From: Candidatus Bathyarchaeota archaeon
Lineage (GTDB): Archaea > Thermoproteota > Bathyarchaeia > 40CM-2-53-6 > RBG-13-38-9
Length of the DNA stretch: 6,286 nt
Direction of reading: 5' to 3'
Assembly: GCA_026394315.1 (NCBI GenBank)
Contig: JAPKYM010000337.1
Location: forward strand, 1-6,286
Positions 1-6,021 of the stretch are shown here, in pieces. Position 1 is the first letter of the stretch. Each line of letters starts with the position of its first letter. The position numbers and the translations under genes are program-made. The notes under the pieces are model-generated. The model did no database searches. It was not told the DNA's origin and worked only from the letters and a program-made list of their open reading frames with translations.

Positions 1-168
1 AAAGGAATCTATACCATTAAGATATGAAAAGATGTCCATTAAAAGCCATTTCTAGCCATTTTAGCAAGAAGCTCGCGCGCGCTTCCAAAGTAAAGAGAAA
101 AGATACAAACTTCACGTAGGATCTTTACTTGATCAAAAAAAATTGTTCCTATTAGTCTAATGGTTGAC
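1..168. other. Left-edge intergenic stretch, no supported gene
   Basis: AT-rich sequence beyond the terminator of the large surface-protein gene. CCATT occurs at 14-18, 36-40, 46-50 and 56-60, the last three exactly 10 bp apart. A 9-bp perfect inverted repeat, AAGTAAAGA (88-96) and TCTTTACTT (122-130), encloses 25 nt. A GC-rich island at 68-85 (GAAGC, then TCGCGCGC, then GCTTC) contains nine alternating C/G bases (74-82). A minus-strand frame starts with ATG at 39 and stays open for 13 codons to the edge, but it has no Shine-Dalgarno. A plus-strand frame is open from 2 to a TAG at 52-54. Both are too short to call. Confidence 0.5.
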
Positions 169-215
169 AAAAAAAAGAGGGGGTTAAGGTAAGATCTTTT
201 TGTATCTTACCTTAA
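169..215 (-). terminator. Hairpin plus T-tract terminator of the surface-protein gene
   Basis: Positions 184-195 (TTAAGGTAAGAT) and 204-215 (ATCTTACCTTAA) are perfect 12-bp inverted repeats with an 8-nt loop. Read on the minus strand, the hairpin is followed by CCCCCTC and then eight T residues (169-176); a second run of eight T lies further on (135-142). On the plus strand no T-run follows, so the signal serves only the minus-strand gene. The TAA stop codon (207-209) lies inside the 5' arm of the stem, so a terminating ribosome would cover part of the hairpin. T-rich tracts are the known archaeal termination signal; whether the hairpin itself contributes is inference. Confidence 0.75.
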
Positions 216-3200
216 GGGTATTGCTGTGTGTTTTTTCCAGCGTAGTAGGTACAGCGACGCTGCGAGAGCTGAAACTAAGGCGAGTAGTCCTGCTGCTGGG
301 AACTCAGGTATCGGTACACCAGACTCCTCAAGATAGAAGTCTTGTCCACCGGCTACTCCTCCCCAGGTTCCGACTACTGTCCTTGATCCGCTCTTAACTC
401 CTGGACCGCTTGCTACGACTGTGTAGGTGTCAGGTTTGACGTAGGTGTAGTAGAATCCGTCGATTGGTCCCCAAGCCTTTGCAGTTATCTGGGCTCCTTG
501 AGCTGAGACATCTTGCCATGATCCTGAACGGAAGTCACCCATCCAGTTGCGTACGTAGGCCATTCCGCTGATCCTAGCCATTTTGTCCATCTCAAAGACG
601 ACTGTTGTTATGCCCATGCATGTGGGTGTAGCTGTGACTGTGGCCAGCTGGGTGTAACCTATTTGGTTCTCCTCTGTCACCAAAATCGTGTAGGTCTTAC
701 CCCACATTAATCCATAGCCTTCTTGGTCTCCTGGGCCATAGAGTGGTGCGAAGTTGAAGATAGATTTTGGTCCTTTGGTACTGTAGGCTCTGTATTGCCA
801 GTACATGATGCTGGTGGTTGGAGCGGAGTATACGCCTCCATGTAATGGTCTGTTGGCGACTGTGCTGAATGGGCTGAAGCCTTGTAGTTGGAAGACCCAT
901 GTCTGCACGCCTCCTGGCTGTGCAGGGTTCAGTCCTCCTGGCCATGGATATTGGCTGTAGGTGGCAAATGTTGCTTGTGGAACAGCTGTGATGTTTGCAG
1001 CCATAAGTGTTCCGTTTTCGTCGAATGCTTGTATTCTAAAGTAGTAGCTCCAGAAGTCTGGTGGCAGTGCTGCAGGTATGAGTTCTGTCTTGAAGTCAAC
1101 GACTACCCTGATTTCCGCACCGACTAGTAGATATACTGGGATATCGCCTGTGCTGACTCCTTTTTGTGCCCAGACCGTTGGAATTTGTAGCTGGACATAT
1201 CCAGGAGTCTTCACGGCAATACTGTATGTGTCGGTCGGTAAACCATAGCCTTTGACTCCGGCTCTATAGTAGTCAACGACACCGCCTCCTCCACCTTCAA
1301 GAAGTCCAGTGAACAGTGAAATGCCCATTGAGTTTGTTCCTGCCACTTGGACTGACCATCCTTGGAAGTGGTAGTTGGGGTTCAGGAAGGATGCGGTCGC
1401 TGTGAAGAGGTCAAAATCTATGATCTCTCCTGGGTGCTTCCAGTCTACTGGTTGGCTTGGGTCTTGGCAGTCGCGGCTGTAGGCTGTGGTCTTTATGTTT
1501 GCTCCTTCGATAAGGTGGAAGCTAAGTGAACCATTAGTGCAGTATTGGATTGTTGTTTGTGGGAACTCTTGTTGGACCCAGCTTGGCTTGAAGGCCTTTA
1601 TTGTGTAGGTTCCTTCTGGCATACCGTGGACGCGTCCCATTTCACTCCAAGCATTTGGTTGGCCTATGAGTAGTAGTGAAAGACCAGCACGGCCGGGTAC
1701 TGGAGCACAGTCAGCTGTTGAATTCCAAGCTTGCAATACACCGTTGGCATCGTAGGCTTCTATGACCAGGTTTCCACCGTCAGTTATGGTTTGCTCTGCT
1801 GATGGTAGTTCTTGTATATGGAAGTGGACTGTTGCGTTGATGACTCCACCCTTGAACAGATCCATCTCCATGTATGCTGTTCCTGGGAACTCTACTGCTG
1901 GAAAGTCTATAGTGTACTCCTTGGTCTGGACGTAGCCCATGACCCAGGTCTTTACACGGTAGGTTCCTGGTAGAATTCCGCTGGTGAAGTCTGCAAGGAA
2001 GGTTGGTACGTGACCATCCCACATTGTCTCGACTCCACTGTAGCAGGATGGGTCACCCCAGAATGTTCCGAAGGTTCTTTTGTCCGTGCCGATGTCGAAG
2101 GTATAGTCTTGATAGGCTACAACTGTACCGTTAGAGTCTACGAGTTCCTGCCATGCCCAGCCGTACTTGTCTTTAATGGCATTCATCTTAGCATCAGTGT
2201 CGTATGCATTCATTGCAGCTCCTAGAGCTGCTGGTGTCGGGTTGTATCCTGCTGCGTTGTTGGTGTTGAGGTCAGCCCAGATGTTCTTGGCCTGAACTGT
2301 TGTTGCTCCCTCAGTTGCCCAGTACCATACTCCGTCAGGTCCTACAGGTACGCCTGTACCGCCAGAAGCTGTTGTGCCTCTGACTGATGCGCCACCTGGA
2401 ACAACTGGTAGCATGGTTAGGCTTGCTGGGAAGTTATCCATAGTCACATATACTGGCCAGTCGACTGGTCCTGTTGGACATTTGCTGAAGACTTTGGTTT
2501 GGAGTTTGGCTGTTGGACAGACGTAGATGTCTACACCACTGAGTGACTGTCCACGGTTAACCGTTAGCTGTGTTGCAAGAGTTCTAGGAACGAACCCTGC
2601 AGCATAAGCGGTTAACGTGTAGATTCCGGGTGCTAGACCTTCTATCTGATAGTAGCCTTCGCTTCCAGTCTGTCGGTCCTTCCACCATTCACCTTGTCCT
2701 GGTAATTGGCCGAGGAACCATCCCACTGCACAGACTTGTCTGCCTGTGGGTTGGCCCGTGACCGGGTCGAGTGCTGTTCCTTCAGCAATAACCTTACCAG
2801 AAGTGTGGACTCCAGCACCATAGTAGGATCCATAGTAGTACTGGCTGTGACCACAGTACCGCACTGTACCTTGAATGTATCCAGGGTCAATCTCACCCTT
2901 CACAAGGATGACTGCATAGTTCTCAGGCTCGAAAGTGTCGTACTTCTCAAAGTAGCCATTCAGATAGCCTGCCCACGGATCATTGGTAAACGTACCGAGT
3001 GCGCTGGCTGGGTAACCAGGTCCGCCTGCTGGCGTGTCGACTGCTGGTACGTCTGGCATTTGCCATAGGTCTGGCCATCCGCCTCTGGTGTCATAGAAAG
3101 CACTAATGGCGTTGGTGCCACCTGTTTGATGTGGTAGGATTCCAATTGATGCGAATGGTTGGTCTGTTGATGTGTAGAAGGTCTTGAAGAAGTATTTGCC

Positions 3201-4109
3201 TGCACATGTTGGAGCTTTCATGTTCATGATTTTGATTCTGTAGCAGCCTTGGAAGTCGCCTGTTCTCATCTGGCGATCAGCCCAGGGATCCATGTTGGGT
3301 GGATACAGAAATCCTGAACTGCCAAAGTATGGCGCAACCATGTATTTGGTGTTGAAGGTCTTTCCTGACTGACCGAATAGTGTTTGCAGGTTAGCTACGG
3401 CTTCTCCTGGGAACTTTTCTGGTGTGGCGGATATTCGGACAAACCACCAGTTAGGTGCGACTGGGTGGCGTGGACCGAATTTACCAGTCTGGATCATGTT
3501 GTGGTCGTTGGTTATTGTTGTCTCAATGTTTGAGGAGTCACCGAAGCCCTGGTTAGTGGTAAGTGAATCACCCCAGCCTGCTGCCCAATCAACTGGTGGA
3601 GTGAATTCTGGCGGGATAGCGATGTAGATCCATTTGCTTAGCTCCCACAGGGTTAGAGGGGCTCTTGTGAGGAAGTGGTCTTTTGCACCTCTCCATGAGA
3701 TGTTGATTGGTCCGGCTTGCTCAGTTGATAGAGGGGTACCGATTTCGCCGCCTTTTGTGAAGTCTGATACGCAGATGTAGTAGAATAGGTCACCCACTGT
3801 GTCTGTGAGTACAGCGCCGTCAGGAGAGTAGTAGTTGATTTGGTCACTTGGCGGGATGTAGAGTGTTCCAGGCTGCACGAATGCTTGATGGCCTGCTACA
3901 TGCCCCCCCGCAGATGGGAGGTGGAATCGGGGTTGCCCGTTTCCAGCACCGCTTGACGGATTGACTGGCAATCCGCCAGCATTCACCTCTCCAATACTTG
4001 CCGGCAGCTGGTCACCCAACGTATAGTGGGCTGAGACCTGCTGGACAGTAGCGAGAGTTGCTAGTACAAATATTGTTACGCATAGCGTCGCTAGTATTTT
4101 CTTATTCAA
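207..4109 (-). CDS. Large secreted multi-domain cell-surface protein with PEF-CTERM-like anchor
   Basis: A 1300-residue extracellular protein, probably an S-layer component, adhesin or stalk; the family is not recognised beyond its modules. Residues 1-27 form a signal peptide (MNKK, hydrophobic core, cleavage likely after VSA). Residues 28 to about 400 are an unassigned region rich in aromatics and Pro. About 408-1262 contain six diverged beta-sandwich modules of the carboxypeptidase-regulatory/CnaB type, each closing with a strand like GTYxVKxxxxGYVQ. The C-terminus has VPIPEFP (1265-1271), one membrane helix and RWKK. The mature chain has twelve cysteines and seven sequons (N136, N660, N758, N796, N859, N1032, N1039). 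The start is TTG: an in-frame TAA at 4131-4133 leaves no other upstream start, AGGAG lies 10 nt before it, and the signal peptide follows directly. It is transcribed alone from its own promoter and ends in a terminator. The CDS is certain; its exact role is not. Confidence 0.95.
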   Translation of the reverse strand: MNKKILATLCVTIFVLATLATVQQVSAHYTLGDQLPASIGEVNAGGLPVNPSSGAGNGQPRFHLPSAGGHVAGHQAFVQPGTLYIPPSDQINYYSPDGAVLTDTVGDLFYYICVSDFTKGGEIGTPLSTEQAGPINISWRGAKDHFLTRAPLTLWELSKWIYIAIPPEFTPPVDWAAGWGDSLTTNQGFGDSSNIETTITNDHNMIQTGKFGPRHPVAPNWWFVRISATPEKFPGEAVANLQTLFGQSGKTFNTKYMVAPYFGSSGFLYPPNMDPWADRQMRTGDFQGCYRIKIMNMKAPTCAGKYFFKTFYTSTDQPFASIGILPHQTGGTNAISAFYDTRGGWPDLWQMPDVPAVDTPAGGPGYPASALGTFTNDPWAGYLNGYFEKYDTFEPENYAVILVKGEIDPGYIQGTVRYCGHSQYYYGSYYGAGVHTSGKVIAEGTALDPVTGQPTGRQVCAVGWFLGQLPGQGEWWKDRQTGSEGYYQIEGLAPGIYTLTAYAAGFVPRTLATQLTVNRGQSLSGVDIYVCPTAKLQTKVFSKCPTGPVDWPVYVTMDNFPASLTMLPVVPGGASVRGTTASGGTGVPVGPDGVWYWATEGATTVQAKNIWADLNTNNAAGYNPTPAALGAAMNAYDTDAKMNAIKDKYGWAWQELVDSNGTVVAYQDYTFDIGTDKRTFGTFWGDPSCYSGVETMWDGHVPTFLADFTSGILPGTYRVKTWVMGYVQTKEYTIDFPAVEFPGTAYMEMDLFKGGVINATVHFHIQELPSAEQTITDGGNLVIEAYDANGVLQAWNSTADCAPVPGRAGLSLLLIGQPNAWSEMGRVHGMPEGTYTIKAFKPSWVQQEFPQTTIQYCTNGSLSFHLIEGANIKTTAYSRDCQDPSQPVDWKHPGEIIDFDLFTATASFLNPNYHFQGWSVQVAGTNSMGISLFTGLLEGGGGGVVDYYRAGVKGYGLPTDTYSIAVKTPGYVQLQIPTVWAQKGVSTGDIPVYLLVGAEIRVVVDFKTELIPAALPPDFWSYYFRIQAFDENGTLMAANITAVPQATFATYSQYPWPGGLNPAQPGGVQTWVFQLQGFSPFSTVANRPLHGGVYSAPTTSIMYWQYRAYSTKGPKSIFNFAPLYGPGDQEGYGLMWGKTYTILVTEENQIGYTQLATVTATPTCMGITTVVFEMDKMARISGMAYVRNWMGDFRSGSWQDVSAQGAQITAKAWGPIDGFYYTYVKPDTYTVVASGPGVKSGSRTVVGTWGGVAGGQDFYLEESGVPIPEFPAAGLLALVSALAASLYLLRWKKHTAIPLR
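210..317 (-). other. PEF-CTERM-like C-terminal sorting and membrane anchor
   Basis: Residues 1265-1300 of the surface protein consist of VPIPEFP, a single hydrophobic helix (AAGLLALVSALAASLYLL) and a basic RWKK tail. This tripartite order matches archaeal PEF-CTERM-type tails, which are processed by archaeosortases in characterised lineages. No archaeosortase gene is in the window, so it could equally stay as a simple C-terminal membrane anchor. Confidence 0.75.
324..2888 (-). repeat. Six diverged tandem beta-sandwich modules (protein-level repeat)
   Basis: Modules begin near residues 408, 531, 751, 867, 995 and 1174 of the surface protein. Their opening strands share one pattern: GYIQGTVRY, AKLQTKVFS, GVINATVHF, ANIKTTAYS, AEIRVVVDF, ARISGMAYV. 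Modules 2, 3 and 5 contain DxNGxxxA (SNGTVVA, ANGVLQA, ENGTLMA). The closing hairpins are PGIYTLTAYAAGFV (494), PGTYRVKTWVMGYVQ (714), EGTYTIKAFKPSWVQ (832), TDTYSIAVKTPGYVQ (959), GKTYTILVTEENQIGY (1137) and PDTYTVVASGPGV (1226). PVDW recurs at 548 and 887. This matches the carboxypeptidase-regulatory-like/CnaB beta-sandwich layout. The modules vary from about 90 to 220 residues because loops are inserted. Confidence 0.75.
4029..4109 (-). other. Sec-type signal peptide of the surface protein
   Basis: Residues 1-27 of the surface protein: a short basic N-region (NKK), a hydrophobic core of about 17 residues (ILATLCVTIFVLATLAT), then QQVSA, which fits the small-x-small rule of signal peptidase I with cleavage after A27. 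The predicted mature protein begins HYTLG, with histidine as its first residue. Confidence 0.85.
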
Positions 4110-4119
4110 TTTTTCTTTT

Positions 4120-4124
4120 CTCCT
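4120..4124 (-). promoter_or_regulatory. Shine-Dalgarno site of the surface-protein gene
   Basis: Read on the minus strand, AGGAG lies 10 nt before the TTG start in an A-rich leader. It decides the start: the next in-frame codons upstream contain no start before a TAA at 4131-4133. Confidence 0.8.
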
Positions 4125-4176
4125 ATTTTTTTAGCCGCATAATTGCGACTTGAAGATGTCGTACGTAGGTAACTAG

Positions 4177-4184
4177 TATTTAAG
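4177..4184 (-). promoter_or_regulatory. TATA box of the surface-protein gene
   Basis: The minus strand reads CTTAAATA, close to the archaeal TATA consensus. Transcription would start about 26 nt downstream (near 4154), giving a leader of about 45 nt that includes the Shine-Dalgarno site. No clear purine-rich BRE precedes it. The start point is inferred from spacing. Confidence 0.6.
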
Positions 4185-4204
4185 GGATGTAGCGGCCACC
4201 GACA

Positions 4205-4212
4205 TTTATAAA
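4205..4212 (+). promoter_or_regulatory. TATA box of the plus-strand nuclease-like gene
   Basis: TTTATAAA, a strong archaeal TATA element, lies 54 nt before the ATG at 4266. The expected start site is near 4233-4238, giving a leader of about 30 nt. No Shine-Dalgarno motif is visible before the ATG. The element is itself palindromic, so it could also direct transcription leftward as an alternative promoter for the surface-protein gene. Confidence 0.6.
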
Positions 4213-4213
4213 C

Positions 4214-4235
4214 TGACAGAACCAATATTCTGTCA
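4214..4235. promoter_or_regulatory. Perfect 8-6-8 palindrome, putative operator
   Basis: TGACAGAA (4214-4221), a 6-nt spacer and TTCTGTCA (4228-4235) form a perfect inverted repeat one base downstream of the TATAAA box, ending about where transcription should begin. A dimeric regulator bound here would block RNA polymerase at the plus-strand gene, and it would sit upstream of the divergent TATA box of the surface-protein gene. The palindrome is seen directly; its regulatory role is inference from position. Confidence 0.55.
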
Positions 4236-4265
4236 TCAATAAACACAATCTGAAGCGACTGCCCC

Positions 4266-4931
4266 ATGAGCGCAAAGCGGGAAAGGGAATACCGAAGACA
4301 ATACATGAAAAGATACTACCAAACTCACAAAGACTACTGGAGAAACTATTACCATCAGAGGAAGCGCTCGACCACAAAGAGCAGGGGTGCGTATCGCAAC
4401 CGCATTCACTATCTTGAGAGAATAAGTGCCGCATGGTCCGAACCACATCTCGCAAAGAGCCCTCTAAACCGACTCCTAAGGAGGCTGGGAGCGACTGCAA
4501 CTCTACGCTTCGACTCGAGCTCAAGAGGCTCCCCAAAGACGGATAAGAAAAGCTCAATGAACCCTCCAACATTCAATTCAATTCTGCACGAGATCCTCAG
4601 TAAAGAGGGCTTCGTGACCCTCCAGTTCCCGAACCATGATTCAGGAGCCAGCCCAAGCCAAGACTCACCCATGCCTCAAGTTCTAGCACTCAAGGATGAC
4701 AGAAGATGCATCATAGAGATCGTAACATCACCTGTCAAGGCCTTTACGAAGAAGAGGGCAGAGTATCTCAGGTCTTTCCTGAGCTTCTTTGAAGCTAGAT
4801 ATTTCCTGTGCTTCGTCAAGCCCGACCTGTCAAGATACCAAATCATGGAGCTCGAACCATCAAAGATAAGATCACTGACATTAGGCCTGAAGGCAATTGC
4901 GGCCATGAAGCCAACTCCAAGCCTCACCTGA
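4266..4931 (+). CDS. Hypothetical basic protein with degenerate PD-(D/E)XK-like domain
   Basis: 221 residues, family not recognised. Residues 1-50 are strongly basic and tyrosine-rich, with two tandem 11-residue units (12-22, QYMKRYYQTHK; 23-33, DYWRNYYHQRK), suggesting nucleic-acid binding. A polar linker (about 80-100) leads to residues 101-200, whose order resembles Holliday-junction-resolvase/restriction-type nucleases: helix with E109, SKEGF, FP, then PQVLAL (137-142), IIEIVTS (149-155), a lysine-rich helix (158-163) and the strand YFLCFVKPD. The usual PD...ExK signature is altered: Gln138 stands where Asp is expected and Val153 where Lys is expected, although Glu151 remains, so it may be inactive or binding-only. 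ATG at 4266 is the first start after an in-frame TGA (4251-4253). No membrane segment is seen. Its end overlaps the convergent glycosyltransferase gene by 8 bp. The fold assignment is tentative. Confidence 0.85.
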   Translation: MSAKREREYRRQYMKRYYQTHKDYWRNYYHQRKRSTTKSRGAYRNRIHYLERISAAWSEPHLAKSPLNRLLRRLGATATLRFDSSSRGSPKTDKKSSMNPPTFNSILHEILSKEGFVTLQFPNHDSGASPSQDSPMPQVLALKDDRRCIIEIVTSPVKAFTKKRAEYLRSFLSFFEARYFLCFVKPDLSRYQIMELEPSKIRSLTLGLKAIAAMKPTPSLT

Positions 4932-6021
4932 CTGGAGGATAGTAGAGGCTTTTGCCAGTTAGAGCAAAGATAGCATCATTCATGAGATAGAACATGGCAA
5001 GCCGCACATATCCATAATTCCTAACTCTTCTTGTTGAGGTGTACGCGACCACATTCTCATTATAGAGAACCCTACCTTCATGTCGCATCTTCAGCGAAAG
5101 CGCAAGATCCTCAGAAAGCGTTCGCCCCTCCTCGAAGCCACCGCATCTAAGGAAAGGGGCACTGCGGTAAGCACAGTTGAAGCCCGCTACATGAGGCAGT
5201 CCGAAAATCATGGAGAAGCGCTGCAGCCAGCCCGTTGCAACCTTATACGCAAGCAGATCGAGTTTTGAACCTTCGTAGGGAAATGTTGGACCTGTCACTC
5301 CGACAACTCCTTTACGCGAGAGACTTTCTTTTATGTTTGCAAGCCAGTCCTTTGAGGCCATTGTGTCAGCATCGATGAAGGCCACTATATCGGCCTCAGC
5401 GAGTCTGGCTCCGAGATTCCTTGCATCACCGACAGGTTTGCCCCCGTAAACCAGAGTCTTATCAGCCTTGGCTCTCGCAAGATCCACAGTGGAATCAGCA
5501 CTTCCGCCATCAACAACAATTATCTCAAAATCACCGTCGAAATTCTGTTGCCTTAAGGATTCCAAGCATTTTGAGATGTACTTATCTTCGTTCAGTGTCG
5601 GAATAACTACTGACGCTTGAAGAACACCGAGGCACAGTAGCCCGAACATCTGCCAGATGATATTTCTGGTGACCCGTTCCAATTGTGAGGGGACACAAGT
5701 GAATTTTATGGAGGTTATCGCGGTCATCTGATTGTCCAGAGACATAGTAACGAACAACTGAAGATCATGTTGGAAAAGAGGATAGGCCTTTGAAGCAATG
5801 AACATGTCAAATGCTGTGGCGCTAAGAACATGAGATCCGAACGCTTGAACCCACGCAAAGACAAACGCGATCCAGAAGACCGTGGTCGGAATCAAAATCT
5901 TCCAATGTAGAACAAATGATTCCTGAAGTACCGTTTTCAATTGGTCATTACCTCGGCTAGGTCCCCTAGACGTTTTTTCACAGGATACCGGGTTGGGAAT
6001 AGTGAAGAGCCCGTCTGCCAA
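4924..6021 (-). CDS. Family 2 glycosyltransferase (GT-A fold)
   Basis: Inverting glycosyltransferase acting from a nucleotide-sugar donor, probably at the cytoplasmic face of the membrane; acceptor unknown. The catalytic domain starts near residue 136: SVVIPTLNE (137-145), EIIVVDGGSADST (166-178), GDARNLG (198-204), the metal-binding DAD (217-219), GFNCAYR (280-286), GGFEEGR, the SED acidic motif (303-305) and TSTRR (328-332). It ends LTGKSLYYPPVR with no C-terminal membrane bundle. The first 124 residues are not typical of GT2 and include one likely membrane segment (about 42-64). The frame is open from a TAG at 6049-6051. The only far-upstream start is TTG at 6021, which has GGGG too close to serve as a normal Shine-Dalgarno; ATG at 5649 (residue 125, MFGLL) would give a compact 241-residue enzyme. 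Convergent with the plus-strand gene. A damaged second copy lies upstream. Confidence 0.9.
   Translation of the reverse strand: MADGLFTIPNPVSCEKTSRGPSRGNDQLKTVLQESFVLHWKILIPTTVFWIAFVFAWVQAFGSHVLSATAFDMFIASKAYPLFQHDLQLFVTMSLDNQMTAITSIKFTCVPSQLERVTRNIIWQMFGLLCLGVLQASVVIPTLNEDKYISKCLESLRQQNFDGDFEIIVVDGGSADSTVDLARAKADKTLVYGGKPVGDARNLGARLAEADIVAFIDADTMASKDWLANIKESLSRKGVVGVTGPTFPYEGSKLDLLAYKVATGWLQRFSMIFGLPHVAGFNCAYRSAPFLRCGGFEEGRTLSEDLALSLKMRHEGRVLYNENVVAYTSTRRVRNYGYVRLAMFYLMNDAIFALTGKSLYYPPVR
5094..5223. repeat. Direct repeat, copy A (inside the intact glycosyltransferase gene)
   Basis: This segment aligns without gaps to 6157-6286, offset by 1063 bp in the same orientation, at about 81% identity over the counted 123 bases. 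The longest identical stretches surround GCGGTAAGCACAGTTGAA and CATGAGGCAG. The repeat results from duplication of the glycosyltransferase gene. Confidence 0.85.

Noticed and set aside
1..39. Possible gene start on the minus strand (ATG at 39, open to the left edge)
   Set aside because: Only 13 codons are visible, with no Shine-Dalgarno and no clear TATA box at the right distance.
88..130. 9-bp inverted repeat AAGTAAAGA/TCTTTACTT as a second terminator or small RNA
   Set aside because: The 25-nt loop is long, the stem is AT-rich, and no T-run follows directly on either strand.
324..2888. DNA-level tandem repeat in the modular part of the surface-protein gene
   Set aside because: The modules are alike only in protein pattern; no long nucleotide repeat is visible, so recent unit duplication is not supported.
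2706..3068. Plus-strand open frame of 120 codons inside the surface-protein gene
   Set aside because: It is fully antisense to a well-supported coding region, its translation has no domain-like pattern, and no promoter or Shine-Dalgarno precedes it.
4180..4572. Minus-strand open frame of 130 codons across the divergent intergenic region and the plus-strand gene
   Set aside because: Serine-rich translation typical of an antisense shadow. It would cover both promoters and the palindrome, and the plus-strand frame is better supported by start context and composition.
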